Positions 7,713 through 17,659 are shown, numbered from the stretch's first letter. The stretch is DNA of 49,475 nt from Actinomycetes bacterium (GCA_029782335.1 JAKOVA010000200.1:1-49475), one strand, 5' to 3'. Made by a program: numbers and translations. Notes: generated by a model from the sequence alone, not told the origin.

Positions 7713-10156
7713 CGGCGACGTGGCCGCCGTCCCCGATCGCGGTCACGACCGTTGCGATCACGCGACCCCCCGAAACCGCCGCCGACAGCCGGGCCGAGAT
7801 CGCCGTGGCGCTCGGCGGCCTGACGGTCGTAGGACTCGCCGAAGTTCACCGCCACGATCTCCTCGGAGCCGTCCGACGCGTCGGGAGCCTCCGACGTGGG
7901 CACGGAATCGGAAGCAGCAGTGCCGGAAGCAGCGGTGCCGTTCGACGCCTCGGCACCGTCACTCGCTTTTGGGTCCGGCGTCCCCGTTGGTGAGAGCGAG
8001 ATCTTCCCGTTCGGGTCGACGTCGTCGACTTTCACCTCGATCTCGTCGCCGAGGGTGAGTACCGACTCGACGCTGTCGATGCGCTTCCCACCGCCGAGCT
8101 TCGAGATGTGCACGAGACCGTCACGACCCGGGAGGATGTTGACGAACGCGCCGAACTTGGTGATGTTCACGACGCGCCCCTGATAGACCGCCCCGACCTC
8201 GGCGGTGGGCGGGTTGAGGATCAGGCGGATCTGTCGCTCGGCTTCGGCCACCCGATCCGACTCGACCGCGGCAATCGACACAATGCCCACCATGCCGTCG
8301 TCGTCGACCGAGATGTTCGCGCCCGTTTCCGCCTGGATGGCGTTGATGACCTTGCCCTTCGGGCCGATGATCTCGCCGATCTTGTCCGCGGGAATCTCGA
8401 AGCTGACGATCTTCGGAGCGTTCGCGGACACCTCGGCGCGTGGTGCGGCGATGGCCGACGCCATCACCTCGAGAATGGTGAGGCGGGCTTCCTTCGCCTG
8501 CTCGAGCGCCGCGGCGAGGACGTCGGCAGGAATGCCGTCGATCTTCGTGTCGAGCTGCAACGCCGTCACGTAGTCGGCGGTTCCCGCCACCTTGAAGTCC
8601 ATGTCGCCGAACGCGTCCTCGGCACCGAGGATGTCGGTGAGGGTCGTGTACTTGCCCTCATGGAAGACGAGCCCCATCGCGATGCCCGCGACCGGCGCAG
8701 CGATCGGCACACCGGCGTCCATCAGCGACAGCGTCGAGCCGCACACCGACGCCATCGAGGTTGACCCGTTCGACGCGAGCACCTCGGAGACGAGACGCAA
8801 GACGTAGGGGAACGTCTCCATCGGCGGGATCACGGGCAACAGCGCCCGCTCGGCGAGGAGGCCGTGGCCGATCTCGCGGCGCTTCGGACCGCGCATGAAT
8901 CCGGTCTCGCCGGTGGAGAACGGCGGGAAGTTGTAGTGGTGCATGTAGCGCTTGGAGGTGACCGGCGTGATGCCGTCGATCATCTGATCCATCTTCGCCA
9001 TGCCGAGTGTCGCCACGTTCAGCACCTGGGTCTCACCACGCTGGAACAGACCAGAGCCGTGCGCCGTGGGCAGCACTCCCACCTCGGCGGAGAGCGGACG
9101 GATGTCGCGCGGGCCGCGGCCGTCGATGCGAAGGCCCTCGTCCACGATGCGGGTCCGGACCGTGGCCTTGGTCAGCGAACGGAAGGCCGCCTTCAGTTGC
9201 TTGGTCGCAGCGACCTCGTCGTCGCCGGCGAACCGCTCGATCAGGCCCGCCACGACCTCGTCGCGAAGTGCGTTCTCCGCAGCGGTACGTTCCGCCTTGT
9301 CCGCGATGCGCTGCGTGTCGCCGACCCGGCTTCCCGCCGCCTCGCTGACCGCCGCGTACTGCTCGGGCGTGTAGTCGATCTGTGGCTCGTAGGACATGAG
9401 TGGCTTCTTGCCACCGACCGCCGCAACCAGATCGTTCTGCACCTTGATGGCGGCCTTGATCCACTGCTTGGCGTCCTGCAGGCCCTTCGCGAGCGCAGCC
9501 TCGTCGACCTTGGGTGCACCCTCGTCGTAGTACTGGACCGACTTCTCGGTGCCGCCCGCTTCCACCATCATCACGGCGACATCGCCGTCGGGAAGCTCGC
9601 GACCAGCGACCACCATCTCGAAGGTCGATTCCTCGCCTTCCTCGAAGGTCGGATGCGCAAGCCACTCGCCGTCGGTGGTGTAGGCGATGCGTACCGCGCC
9701 GATCGGTCCGCCGAAGGGGATGCCCGACAGGCTCAGCGCGGCGCTCGCCGCGTTGATGGCGAGCACGTCGTGGGGATTCGACTGGTCCGCTCCCATCACG
9801 GTGCCGACGATGTGAACCTCGTTGCGGAACCCATCGGGGAACGACGGGCGGAGCGGCCGGTCGATCAGGCGACAGGTGAGAATCGCCGAATCCGCGGCGC
9901 GACCTTCGCGCCGGAAGAACGAACCGGGGATCTTGCCGGCGGCGTAGGTCCGCTCTTCGATGTCGACGGTGAGGGGGAAGAAGTCGATCCCGTCGCGCAC
10001 GGTCTTTGCCGCTGTTGCGGTGACGAGGATCCGGGTGTCGCCGAGGCCGGCGAGGACCGCCCCGTCCGCGAGGCCGGCGAGCTTGCCGCTCTCGAGGGTC
10101 AGGACCTTGTCGGGCGAGTTCGCGATCGAACCCGACACGGAAATGGCATCAGCCAT
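7709..10156 (-). CDS. pnp: polyribonucleotide nucleotidyltransferase (PNPase)
   Basis: Phosphorolytic 3'-5' exoribonuclease of RNA turnover. Order of domains in 815 residues: first RNase PH domain, alpha-helical linker, second RNase PH domain (with RREIGHGLLAERALLPV), KH domain near residue 590 (GEIIGPKGKVINAI) and S1 domain near 650-720 (GAVYQGRVVNITKFGAFV). A tail of roughly 90 residues follows, first rich in Ala/Ser/Asp and then in Arg/Gly (RDRNGRDRDRGRRPRRR), probably disordered and RNA-binding. The ATG at 10156 has GGAG seven bases upstream and starts MADAISVSGS; the frame is open further upstream but into the intergenic region. It follows rpsO, as usual. Confidence 0.98.
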   Translation of the reverse strand: MADAISVSGSIANSPDKVLTLESGKLAGLADGAVLAGLGDTRILVTATAAKTVRDGIDFFPLTVDIEERTYAAGKIPGSFFRREGRAADSAILTCRLIDRPLRPSFPDGFRNEVHIVGTVMGADQSNPHDVLAINAASAALSLSGIPFGGPIGAVRIAYTTDGEWLAHPTFEEGEESTFEMVVAGRELPDGDVAVMMVEAGGTEKSVQYYDEGAPKVDEAALAKGLQDAKQWIKAAIKVQNDLVAAVGGKKPLMSYEPQIDYTPEQYAAVSEAAGSRVGDTQRIADKAERTAAENALRDEVVAGLIERFAGDDEVAATKQLKAAFRSLTKATVRTRIVDEGLRIDGRGPRDIRPLSAEVGVLPTAHGSGLFQRGETQVLNVATLGMAKMDQMIDGITPVTSKRYMHHYNFPPFSTGETGFMRGPKRREIGHGLLAERALLPVIPPMETFPYVLRLVSEVLASNGSTSMASVCGSTLSLMDAGVPIAAPVAGIAMGLVFHEGKYTTLTDILGAEDAFGDMDFKVAGTADYVTALQLDTKIDGIPADVLAAALEQAKEARLTILEVMASAIAAPRAEVSANAPKIVSFEIPADKIGEIIGPKGKVINAIQAETGANISVDDDGMVGIVSIAAVESDRVAEAERQIRLILNPPTAEVGAVYQGRVVNITKFGAFVNILPGRDGLVHISKLGGGKRIDSVESVLTLGDEIEVKVDDVDPNGKISLSPTGTPDPKASDGAEASNGTAASGTAASDSVPTSEAPDASDGSEEIVAVNFGESYDRQAAERHGDLGPAVGGGFGGSRDRNGRDRDRGRRPRRR

Positions 10157-10267
10157 GAACACACTCCTTGACCGTCGCGGTTCTCCCGCGGCGGATCGAT
10201 TGTCGTGTGCACCGGGCGGCCAGTTCCCAGTTGTCGACCTCCGAGCCCGCGTCAACGGATCCTGGGT

Positions 10268-10321
10268 TCGGAAACCGGCGACTGACAACCGGTCGATGGT
10301 GCAGCACGGACCGGTTTCGGA
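10268..10321 (-). other. inverted repeat between rpsO and pnp
   Basis: GAAACCGG (10271-10278) and CCGGTTTC (10311-10318) are perfectly complementary, extended by two more pairs after one mismatch; the interior contains two further ACCGGT palindromes. In the rpsO-pnp transcript this can fold into a branched hairpin. In enterobacteria the rpsO-pnp spacer holds an RNase III-processed hairpin through which PNPase controls its own mRNA; this could be a counterpart, but that is inference. Confidence 0.4.
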
Positions 10322-10397
10322 CCTTCCGACCGGCCGACGGCATTGCACGTCACCAGTCAGGCTAGCCGCACCCAGGCAGGGAACGGCGAATGGCGGA

Positions 10398-10676
10398 TCA
10401 GCGGCGCAGACCCAACTCCGCGATCAGCGCCCGGTAGCGCTCGACGTCGGTCCGCTTGATGTAGTCGAGGATCCGGCGGCGCTTACCGACGAGCATCAGC
10501 AGACCACGTCGGGAGTGGTGGTCCTTCTTGTGGGTCTTGAAGTGCTCGGTGAGATGGTTGATCCGGTCCGTCAGGAGCGCGACCTGCACCTCGGGCGAGC
10601 CGGTATCGGTCTCGTGCTTGCGATGCTTGGCGATCGTGTCGCCTTTGGGGGGCAGGTTGGCGGGCGGCCGCGACAT
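10398..10676 (-). CDS. rpsO: 30S ribosomal protein S15
   Basis: Binds 16S rRNA at the three-way junction of the central domain. 92 residues containing [16 protein letters not shown], the [22 protein letters not shown] core and [12 protein letters not shown]. The ATG at 10676 has a strong AGGAG six bases upstream. The N-terminus ([18 protein letters not shown]) differs from the usual 'ALdkekK' start and is a few residues longer. Followed by pnp; preceded by a leader with two hairpins. Confidence 0.98.
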   Translation of the reverse strand: MSRPPANLPPKGDTIAKHRKHETDTGSPEVQVALLTDRINHLTEHFKTHKKDHHSRRGLLMLVGKRRRILDYIKRTDVERYRALIAELGLRR

Positions 10677-10697
10677 GGGGGTCTCCTGTGGTCTGGA

Positions 10698-10732
10698 CCG
10701 GGAACACGTTCCCGGGTTGGGCATCGGGCCCA
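10698..10732 (-). promoter_or_regulatory. tandem hairpins in the rpsO leader
   Basis: CCGGGAAC and GTTCCCGG (10698-10715) form a perfect 8-bp stem with a two-base loop about 20 bases upstream of the rpsO start, and TGGGC/GCCCA (10718-10732) forms a second stem directly before it. S15 regulates its own mRNA through structured leaders in several bacterial groups, so this is a candidate autoregulatory site. No S15-binding motif is proven here. Confidence 0.4.
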
Positions 10733-10776
10733 GCCTCCCGACGCGAGGCGCGACCGGGACGCAGGTAGGACCGGCG

Positions 10777-10782
10777 AGTGTA
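10777..10782 (-). promoter_or_regulatory. candidate -10 element of rpsO
   Basis: TACACT on the minus strand, about 100 bases upstream of rpsO, would give a leader of roughly 94 bases that contains both hairpins. The -35 region (TTCCCG at 18-base spacing) is poor, so this is tentative. Confidence 0.25.
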
Positions 10783-10843
10783 GCGAGGCTGCTCTCCGAG
10801 CGGGAATTCCCCCGCGGAGCACCACGAGTGGCGTCCGACGAAC

Positions 10844-11944
10844 TCAGGCGTCCGCCGGATCGAGGGGCCGTTCCATCTGCCACTGGTACTTGGGGCGCCG
10901 ATGCCGCCCGACAACCTCGGTACGGCGGCTCTGGGGTGTCAGGGCGAAGACCCGGGCGTCGGGCTCGTAGCACGCGGACTCGATCCGCTCGACCGACGGA
11001 TCCTGCGCTCGGACCCCCTGGGCCCGGAGGCGCTCACGGCAAGCGTCGCCGAGGCCGTCGTCGAGCAGTTCCCCGACGATCGCCGGGAGCGACTCCGGAT
11101 CGCGCAGCAGCCATGAGTGGCCGGCGCCATGCACGGTGACCAGCGTGCCGTTGGTACGGGCGACCGCTTCGCGCGCGGTTCGCAGCGGAACGGCGAAGTC
11201 GTGGTCGCCGTGGAGCGCGAAGAGCGGCACTCCCCGATCCGCCAGTTCGTTGAGCGCGTAGCGGCTCGAGCGTGACCGCAGAATGGAGATCATCGGCCCC
11301 GCGAGGCGCCACGGTCGAGCGATGTGGCCGGCGATGGTGGGCGCCACCAGCCGTGCGAGCTTCGCTGCCTGCCTCGGATTCCGGAAGACCGGCAGCACCC
11401 CCATGCTGTCGATGGCGAGCGCGGCACCGATGCCGACCAACAGTGGCGGAGCGAGCCGGAACAGGTAGACCATCTTGTCCCAGGTGTCCCCGACGATGGC
11501 ATCGATGAGGATGACGGCGATCACCTCGTCGGGACGGTCCGCAGCGAGCTGCGTGATCAGTCGTCCGCCCATCGAGTGCCCGGCCAACACGTAGTGCGTG
11601 ATGCCGAGCTCATCGATGATCCGTCCGAGCAACTCGCTGTAGTTCACGAGGTTCTGGCCGTCGGAGGGAAGGCCCTGGGTGTTGCCGTGGCCGGCGGTGT
11701 CGATCGCGATCACCTTGAAGCCCATCGAGACGAGTCGCGAAAGGCTCTGCGCGTACAGGAACCCCTCGGCGGAGAATCCGTGGACGACCACCAGCGGGAT
11801 CCCGCGCCCGGCGACCGAGATCCCCACCTTGTGGCCGTCGGAGAGATGGATCTGATGACGGGCGAGGCGTGGCGCTTCGACCTGCTCGGCTTCAACCGGC
11901 TCGTCGAGTACCGGGCCGGTGATGGGGTCGACGACGTGACTCAT
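10844..11944 (-). CDS. alpha/beta hydrolase fold protein
   Basis: 366 residues. The nucleophile elbow GHSMGG (Ser near residue 124), acid in HGDHDFAVP (near 248) and histidine in GAGHSW (near 277) give a complete Ser-Asp-His triad. The oxyanion region is [14 protein letters not shown] 11944 is chosen because GAGAGGG lies five bases upstream; an in-frame GTG/ATG further up has no such site. A C-terminal segment of about 70 residues (from roughly 295) lies beyond the hydrolase core and ends in a basic stretch ([20 protein letters not shown]). It interrupts the usual ribF-rpsO neighbourhood. Substrate unknown. Confidence 0.85.
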   Translation of the reverse strand: MSHVVDPITGPVLDEPVEAEQVEAPRLARHQIHLSDGHKVGISVAGRGIPLVVVHGFSAEGFLYAQSLSRLVSMGFKVIAIDTAGHGNTQGLPSDGQNLVNYSELLGRIIDELGITHYVLAGHSMGGRLITQLAADRPDEVIAVILIDAIVGDTWDKMVYLFRLAPPLLVGIGAALAIDSMGVLPVFRNPRQAAKLARLVAPTIAGHIARPWRLAGPMISILRSRSSRYALNELADRGVPLFALHGDHDFAVPLRTAREAVARTNGTLVTVHGAGHSWLLRDPESLPAIVGELLDDGLGDACRERLRAQGVRAQDPSVERIESACYEPDARVFALTPQSRRTEVVGRHRRPKYQWQMERPLDPADA

Positions 11945-11957
11945 AGGCGCCCTCTCC

Positions 11958-12031
11958 AGGTCGACGATCGACCTCCTCGTGGCTGCCATGGTGGCCCGCC
12001 GTTGGTGCCACGTCGAGGATTCTCCTCGACG
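11958..12031 (-). other. two hairpins in the ribF-hydrolase gap
   Basis: CGTCGAGGA/TCCTCGACG (12011-12031, 9 bp, three-base loop) and AGGTCGA/TCGACCT (11958-11974, 7 bp, three-base loop). The first could end the ribF transcript, though no T-run follows; the second lies just upstream of the hydrolase ribosome-binding site and would be in its leader. The rest of the 160-base gap shows nothing I can name. Confidence 0.35.
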
Positions 12032-12104
12032 ATGGCGGAATTACCCACCCCTCCGGGAACTCGCGGCCCGGCCCCGAGGCTTCGCCGGAGCCGTCGATTC
12101 GGCG

Positions 12105-13061
12105 CTAGGGCCCGGCGAGCACGCCTGCGGCGTCGTGACAGTCCTGGCGGAGCTGCGCCGCGAGCGCATCGACCGAATCGAACGTCGCGTCGCCTCGAAT
12201 CCGGTGTTCGAAGGTCACCCCCACCTGCTGTCCGTAGAGGTCGCCGGACCAGTCGAGGCAATGGACCTCGAGGACCGTCGCTGCCTCGGATCCGTAGAAC
12301 GTCGGTCGGTGACCGACATAGACGGCAGCGGCGAGGCGGCCGGCGTTCGGGGTGCTGAGGCGGCCTGCGTAGATCCCGTCGGCTGGCATCAGCATCCGGG
12401 TGGGGACCGCGATGTTCGCTGTCGGGAACCCGATCTCGCGTCCACGGCGGTCGCCCTCGACAACCGGCCCGCGCATCTCGTGGGGGCGCCCCAGCATGGC
12501 ATTCGCGGCATCGAGGCGCCCTTCGGTCAGAGCACGCCGAATCGCCGTCGACGAGACCGTGGCGTCGTCGAGCGCGTCGGCGCCGTCGACGCCCACGAGG
12601 TGATGACCCAGCACGCGGAAGCCGTGCGTCGCGCCCATCTCGGCAAGCAGCGCGACATCACCGGCGCGGCGATGCCCGAAGTGGAAGTCCTCCCCGACGA
12701 CGACGAGTCGTGCGCCGAGCGCCCCGACGAGCACCTCCTCGACGAACGCTTCTGCGGGTTCCGCGGCACGGTCCGCGTCGAAGGGGACGACCGCCACCAG
12801 ATCGACCCCGGTCGACGCCAACAACTCGAGCTTCTGATCCAAGTCGGTGAGCAGGCGCGGCGCGGACTCGGGCCGGACGATCTCGGCGGGATGCCGATCG
12901 AAGGTCACCACGCAGCTCGCCACTCCCATCTCGGCGGCCAGACGGCGAAGCTCCCCGAGGATCGCCCGGTGTCCGAGATGAACGCCGTCGTACGCCCCGA
13001 TGGTCAGGGCGGTCGCTGTGACACCCTCGGGATGGCTGCGGAGGTCACCGATGATTCGCAT
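12105..13061 (-). CDS. ribF: bifunctional riboflavin kinase / FAD synthetase
   Basis: Makes FMN and then FAD. The N-terminal nucleotidyltransferase domain has IGAYDGVHLGHRAIL and FHFGHRRAGD, and the STAIRRALTEG element; the C-terminal kinase domain has IGFPTANIAVP and DGIYAG, and EVHCLDWSGDLYG. 318 residues, normal length. No Shine-Dalgarno sequence precedes the ATG; TAGCCT lies ten bases upstream, so a very short leader is likely. Sits between truB and the hydrolase on the same strand. Confidence 0.97.
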   Translation of the reverse strand: MRIIGDLRSHPEGVTATALTIGAYDGVHLGHRAILGELRRLAAEMGVASCVVTFDRHPAEIVRPESAPRLLTDLDQKLELLASTGVDLVAVVPFDADRAAEPAEAFVEEVLVGALGARLVVVGEDFHFGHRRAGDVALLAEMGATHGFRVLGHHLVGVDGADALDDATVSSTAIRRALTEGRLDAANAMLGRPHEMRGPVVEGDRRGREIGFPTANIAVPTRMLMPADGIYAGRLSTPNAGRLAAAVYVGHRPTFYGSEAATVLEVHCLDWSGDLYGQQVGVTFEHRIRGDATFDSVDALAAQLRQDCHDAAGVLAGP

Positions 13062-13115
13062 GGGCGTCGGAAGGCTACTCAGACGGGGCGAGCCGACGCC
13101 CCTTGCGCCCCCAGA

Positions 13116-14006
13116 TCACGCGAGGACGACCGACGGCTTGCGCCGCACGCCGTCGCGGTGCGGCTCGTAGACCGCGAGGAGTTTTCCGTCGGGGCCGTGA
13201 ACGGCCCACGGTCCCGGCCCGCGATCACCGAGGGCTGTCGGATCGAGCACGGCTCCGACCGCCACGCGAGCGGCGAGATCCGCATCGACGGCGACCACCT
13301 CGAAGCCTCGCATCGCCTCCTCGATCGGCAGAAGCTCAATCGCCTCGAGCGGACGCGCGTCCGCGAGGGTGAACTCACCGACGGCGCTGCGCCGCAGCGA
13401 CCCGAGGTGCGCGCCGCCGCCGAGCGCTCGCCCGAGGTCCGCAGCGAGGGTCCGCACGTAGGTGCCCGACGAACAACGGACGGTCGCGGCGAACACCGTG
13501 GGATCGTCGGTCGGTGTGACCTCGAAGCAGCTCACGTGCACCGGTCGAGCTTCCCGCTCCACCTCGACGCCGGCTCGCGCCAGTTCATGGAGGCGGCGGC
13601 CGTTCACCTTCAGCGCGGACACCATGGGTGGCACCTGCAGGATGTCACCGACGAAACGCGAGGCCGCTTCCTGCACCACGACGGGGTCGAGCGCTCCCAT
13701 CTCGAAGGTCGCGGTGATGTCGCCCGACGCGTCCAGCGTGGTCGTCTCGGCACCGAAGACGATGGTGGCCTCATACGCCTTGGGCAACAGCTGCAGGAAC
13801 CGCAGCAGGCGCGTCGCCTTGCCCACCCCGAGCACCAGCACGCCGGTTGCGTCGGGATCGAGGGTGCCGGCGTGGCCCACCTTCCTGGTCCCGAGCAGGC
13901 CCCGCGCCTTCGCGACCACATCGTGGGAGGTCCAGCCGGCCGCCTTGTCGATGACGGCGACGCCGTCGGGGGCGGCCGGCGCCGATGAGCGGGCGCGGCC
14001 GCTCAC
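13116..14006 (-). CDS. truB: tRNA pseudouridine(55) synthase
   Basis: Converts U55 in the T-loop of tRNAs. The catalytic aspartate is in GHAGTLDPDATGVL; other signatures are IDKAAGWTSHDVV, PKAYEATIVFG, VPPMVSALKVNGRRLHELAR and CSSGTYVRTLAADLG. 296 residues with a PUA-like C-terminal part. GTG start overlaps the rbfA stop by four bases (GTGA), indicating translational coupling in the rimP-nusA-infB-rbfA-truB series. Confidence 0.97.
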   Translation of the reverse strand: MSGRARSSAPAAPDGVAVIDKAAGWTSHDVVAKARGLLGTRKVGHAGTLDPDATGVLVLGVGKATRLLRFLQLLPKAYEATIVFGAETTTLDASGDITATFEMGALDPVVVQEAASRFVGDILQVPPMVSALKVNGRRLHELARAGVEVEREARPVHVSCFEVTPTDDPTVFAATVRCSSGTYVRTLAADLGRALGGGAHLGSLRRSAVGEFTLADARPLEAIELLPIEEAMRGFEVVAVDADLAARVAVGAVLDPTALGDRGPGPWAVHGPDGKLLAVYEPHRDGVRRKPSVVLA

Positions 14007-14395
14007 TCGTCGGGATTCTCGTCGGGGCGGAGACGACCCGCGAGCAGATCGTCGATCCGCAGCGCGTGGCGGAGGACCTCATCGGGGTGAAAGCTGATCT
14101 GGGGGGTTCGCCGCGCACGAATCGCCCCGTTGACCACGCGCTGAATCGGCCAGCGCGCCTCCTCGAGCGCCTCTGCCACCTCGTCGGCACGATGCTCCGA
14201 TTCGGCGACGAGCGCCGAGTAGAAGACCTTCGCCGTGGCGAGCTCGTTGTCGACTTCGACGGCCGTGACCGTCACCATCTGGAGGCGATCGTCGTCGAGC
14301 CGTTCGAGTTCGGTCGCCACGATCTCCCGAACAACCTCGGAGATCCGATCCGTCCGGTGGAATCGCTGGCGGCTCGCTGGTTGTCGTCGGCTCAC
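14003..14395 (-). CDS. rbfA: 30S ribosome-binding factor A
   Basis: Helps mature the 16S rRNA 5' end of the small subunit. 130 residues with RISEVVREIVATELERL at the start, VEVDNELATAKVFYSAL and a C-terminal IRARRTPQISFHPDE matching 'l.lR..PeL.F..D'. GTG start with GGAG six bases upstream. The 124-base gap to infB is open sequence with no gene visible. Confidence 0.96.
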   Translation of the reverse strand: MSRRQPASRQRFHRTDRISEVVREIVATELERLDDDRLQMVTVTAVEVDNELATAKVFYSALVAESEHRADEVAEALEEARWPIQRVVNGAIRARRTPQISFHPDEVLRHALRIDDLLAGRLRPDENPDE

Positions 14396-14519
14396 TGGTT
14401 GCTCCGTTCTCCTGCGTGGCGTGCCACCGAGCTCGGGGGATGACGGGCCGGCAACTCAGCCGACGCGCGCCTGACGGCGGGCGTCGTGGGTCGGCCGCAG
14501 CAGCTCGACCGGCGGGTTG

Positions 14520-17309
14520 TCAGCTCCGCGGGATCTCGCGGAGCTCGTAGGTTTCGATGACGTCGCCCTGCTTGAGGTCCTGGAAGTCCGAGAGGCCGAT
14601 ACCGCACTCGTAGCCGGCGGCGACTTCGCGCACGTCGTCTTTGAAGCGGCGCAGTGACTGGATCTCGCCCTTCCAGATGATGGTCCCCTCACGCAGGAAG
14701 CGAACCTTGGAGTTCCGCGTGATCTGACCGTTGGTCACGTAGCAACCGGCAATGGCGCCGATGCGCGGCACGCGGAAGATCTCCCGCACCTCCGCGTCGC
14801 CCGTGACGACCTCCTCGAACTCGGGAGCGAGCATGCCGACCATCGCCGCCTCGATGTCTTCGAGGAGCTTGTAGATGATCTCGTAGGTGCGGATCTCCAC
14901 ACCTTCGTCCTGCGCGAGCTCCCGCACGTTTCGACCCGGGCGCACGTTGAACCCGATGAGGGTCGCCCCTGCCGTCGCGGCGAGCTGGATGTCGCTCTCG
15001 CTGATCCCGCCCACACCCCGCAGCACGAAGCCGATCTTGACCTCGGGGCGTTCGAGTTTGCGCAGGGCGTCGGTGACCGCCTCGAGCGAACCCTGCACGT
15101 CGGCCTTCACGATGAGGTTCAGCGATGCCTGCTCGCCCTTTTGGATCTGCTCGAAGATGTCCTCGAGACGTGCCCCGCCGGACATGACCGAGGCGTCGCG
15201 AGCGCGTGAGGCGTCGCGGTGGATCCGTTCGCGGGTCTCGGCGACCGAACGCGCCTTCTTCTCGTCGGGGGCGATCACGAACATGTCGCCGGCCCCCGGG
15301 ACGTCGTCGAGGCCGAGCACGGCGACCGGCATCGACGGGCCAGCCTCTTTGACCTGGTTGCCGTGGTCGTCGATCAGCGCTCGCACCCGACCCCACGCCG
15401 GTCCGGCAACGATCGGGTCGCCGACGCGCAGCGTGCCCCGCTGGACCAGGATCGTTGCGACCGGGCCCCGGCCAACGTCGAGGTGTGCCTCGAGGACGAC
15501 GCCGGTGGAACGACCGTCGGGATTCGCCCGAAGATCCTCGAGCTCCGCGACGACGAGGACGTTGTCGAGCAGTTCGTCGATGCCGATCTCCTGCAATGCG
15601 GAGATCTCACAGACGATGGTGTCACCGCCCCACGCCTCGGGAACGAGGCCGTGCTCGGCGAGCTGCTGCATCACACGGTTCGGATCGGCGTTCTCGCGAT
15701 CGATCTTGTTGATCGCAACGACGATCGGCACCTCCGCCGCCCGGGCGTGTTGGATCGCTTCGAGCGTTTGGGGCATCACTCCGTCGTCGGCGGCCACGAC
15801 CAGGATGACGATGTCGGTCGCGTCCGCGCCACGGGCGCGCATCGCGGTGAACGCCTCGTGGCCGGGCGTGTCGATGAAGGTGATGAGCTTGCCGTTCTTG
15901 ACCGCCTGGTAGGCGCCGATGTGCTGGGTGATGCCACCGGCCTCGCCAGCGACGACGTTCGCATTCCGAATACGGTCGAGGAGCTTCGTCTTTCCGTGGT
16001 CGACGTGACCCATCACCGTGACCACCGGCGGACGCGGCGGCAGGTCGGCGTGCTCGACGTCTTCGTCGTCGGGGATCTCGAGGACGCGCTGAAGCTCGAC
16101 CTCCTGTTCCTGGCCGGGATCGACGAGCTCGATCTCGGCGCCGATCTCATCGGCGAACAGTTCGATCATGTCGTCGCTCAGCGACTGGGTCGCGGTGACC
16201 ATCTCGCCGTTCTGGAGCAGGAAGCGGACGACGTCCGCTGCGGTGCGGTTCAGCTTCGGACCGATGACCTGGGGGGTCGAGCCGCGTTCGAGCAGCACGA
16301 CACCCTCGGGCACCGCAGCGTCGCGGGGCGTGTAGGACGGCAGGTCCATCGGCTGCAGCTCTTCACGGTTGCGACGCCGACGACCCTTGCGACGAGGTGG
16401 TCGCGGCCCGCCGCCCGGTCGACCACGACCGGCTGGTCCGCCACCCGGTCCACCGCCACCAGGAGGACCACCGAAGGGACGGCCCCCAGGGCCGCCGCCG
16501 GGACCAGCGGGGCGTGGCCCGCTGCGATAGCCGCCTGGCGCGCCACCGGGACGAGCGCCCCGTGCGGGAGCGGGACCCCGACCACCCGCACCGGGCGGCG
16601 GCGGGATCGGGCGACCCGAGCGTGACAATGGGGGGCCGGGCGGCGGCGGGATCGGCCGGCCACTCGCCGACAGGGGAGCCGACTGCGGCGGACGAGGAGC
16701 ACCCGGGGGAACCGGGCCTCGCGCCGCTGGGCGCGGTACATCGGTGGGTCCCACTGGCGGAGCGGCGGGACGACGAGGCGGCTCGGCCGGGCCTTCGCCC
16801 GCCGGCCGCGTCGGTCGCGGGCGCTCGGTTGCTCGACTCGAGATCACCCGACCGGACATCGGGGGCGCAGCGGCCCGCGGGGGCGCAGGTTCGTCGGGTG
16901 TCGTCGACTCCGCCGGCGTCGTCGCTGCGGGTGCATCCGGCTCGGCCGCGGTGGCCGCAGCGGGCGTCTCGGCAGCAGGAGTCTCCGAGGCGGTGGGTTC
17001 CGTCGGCGTCGCCGTCGCCGCCGGCGTCGAGTCGCCCGCATCGTCCGCGCTGGGCGCGGGTGAGTCCTTCTTGGCTGCCGCCTTCTTCGCCGCGGCCTTC
17101 TTCGTTGCCTTCGGCGGCTCCTCCGGCTGCTGGTCGCGGATCAGCCCCTCGCGCTCGGCCTTGCGACGGACGCGGTCGGCCTGAGCATCGATGATGCTCG
17201 ACGAGTGGGTCTTGACGCCGATGCCCAACGACAGGGCGAGGTCAAGACATTCCTTGTTCGTGAGTCCGAGCTCCTTGGCGAGCTCATGGACGCGCAGTTT
17301 CGGTGCCAA
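14520..17309 (-). CDS. infB: translation initiation factor IF-2
   Basis: GTPase that places initiator tRNA on the ribosome. N-terminal helix-turn domain [17 protein letters not shown], then a Pro/Gly/Ala-rich linker of about 250 residues (with [10 protein letters not shown] twice), then the IF2-N2 domain and the G domain: GHVDHGKT near residue 433, [22 protein letters not shown] and SALQEIG. Domains II-IV follow to EIPRS. The start is set at TTG 17309, immediately before the conserved N-terminus; the only purine-rich stretch (GAAGG) is about 14 bases upstream. ATG 17381 is in frame but would add 24 Cys/Pro-rich residues unlike the family. 929 residues. Confidence 0.96.
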   Translation of the reverse strand: MAPKLRVHELAKELGLTNKECLDLALSLGIGVKTHSSSIIDAQADRVRRKAEREGLIRDQQPEEPPKATKKAAAKKAAAKKDSPAPSADDAGDSTPAATATPTEPTASETPAAETPAAATAAEPDAPAATTPAESTTPDEPAPPRAAAPPMSGRVISSRATERPRPTRPAGEGPAEPPRRPAAPPVGPTDVPRPAARGPVPPGAPRPPQSAPLSASGRPIPPPPGPPLSRSGRPIPPPPGAGGRGPAPARGARPGGAPGGYRSGPRPAGPGGGPGGRPFGGPPGGGGPGGGPAGRGRPGGGPRPPRRKGRRRRNREELQPMDLPSYTPRDAAVPEGVVLLERGSTPQVIGPKLNRTAADVVRFLLQNGEMVTATQSLSDDMIELFADEIGAEIELVDPGQEQEVELQRVLEIPDDEDVEHADLPPRPPVVTVMGHVDHGKTKLLDRIRNANVVAGEAGGITQHIGAYQAVKNGKLITFIDTPGHEAFTAMRARGADATDIVILVVAADDGVMPQTLEAIQHARAAEVPIVVAINKIDRENADPNRVMQQLAEHGLVPEAWGGDTIVCEISALQEIGIDELLDNVLVVAELEDLRANPDGRSTGVVLEAHLDVGRGPVATILVQRGTLRVGDPIVAGPAWGRVRALIDDHGNQVKEAGPSMPVAVLGLDDVPGAGDMFVIAPDEKKARSVAETRERIHRDASRARDASVMSGGARLEDIFEQIQKGEQASLNLIVKADVQGSLEAVTDALRKLERPEVKIGFVLRGVGGISESDIQLAATAGATLIGFNVRPGRNVRELAQDEGVEIRTYEIIYKLLEDIEAAMVGMLAPEFEEVVTGDAEVREIFRVPRIGAIAGCYVTNGQITRNSKVRFLREGTIIWKGEIQSLRRFKDDVREVAAGYECGIGLSDFQDLKQGDVIETYELREIPRS

Positions 17310-17395
17310 AGTGTGGGTGGTTTGCCTTCTCGTCGGGGGGCACACGCCGGGTGGACCCGGACATGGCCATTGCGGTGCCACTCGACACCGGGGCT

Positions 17396-17659
17396 CTATC
17401 CTCGCGCACCGCTCGCCTTCTCGACGAACGCCTTGCGCAACTCGTCGATCGCGCTCGGCGTGATCTCACGACGCAGGGCCCTCGAAAACCCGCCTCGTCG
17501 CCGTGCGACGTCGAGGCAGGCGGGATCCTCACACAGCCAGGCGCCTCGCCCTGGAAGGGAGCGTCCCACGAGGAGACGACCGCCCTGGACGGTCACCCGG
17601 ACCAGTTCGGTGACCTCGCGTCGGGTGCGGCACCCGATGCAGGTGCGTTCGGGGCCTAT
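17396..17659 (-). CDS. YlxR/RnpM family RNA-binding protein, start not canonical
   Basis: Small basic protein usually placed between nusA and infB; family members bind RNA and one modulates RNase P. The frame encodes RTCIGCRTRREVTELVRV, then LPGRGAWLCEDPACLDVARRR, which are the two family motifs. The nearest ATG/GTG/TTG (GTG 17596) lies after the CxxC motif, and reading back to the in-frame TGA inside nusA there is no ATG, GTG, TTG or CTG. ATA at 17659-17657 overlaps the nusA TAG as ATAG and has AAGGGGG six bases upstream, so I set the start there (87 residues, the expected length). A sequencing error is the alternative. Confidence 0.8.
   Translation of the reverse strand: MGPERTCIGCRTRREVTELVRVTVQGGRLLVGRSLPGRGAWLCEDPACLDVARRRGGFSRALRREITPSAIDELRKAFVEKASGARG

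Noticed and set aside
11979..13988. 669-residue open frame on the plus strand
   Set aside because: It lies antisense to ribF and truB, both certain by motif; long antisense frames are expected at this G+C content and its translation shows no domain.
14396..14519. Possible small gene (DUF503 type) between infB and rbfA
   Set aside because: The gap is only 124 bases and no frame shows family motifs.
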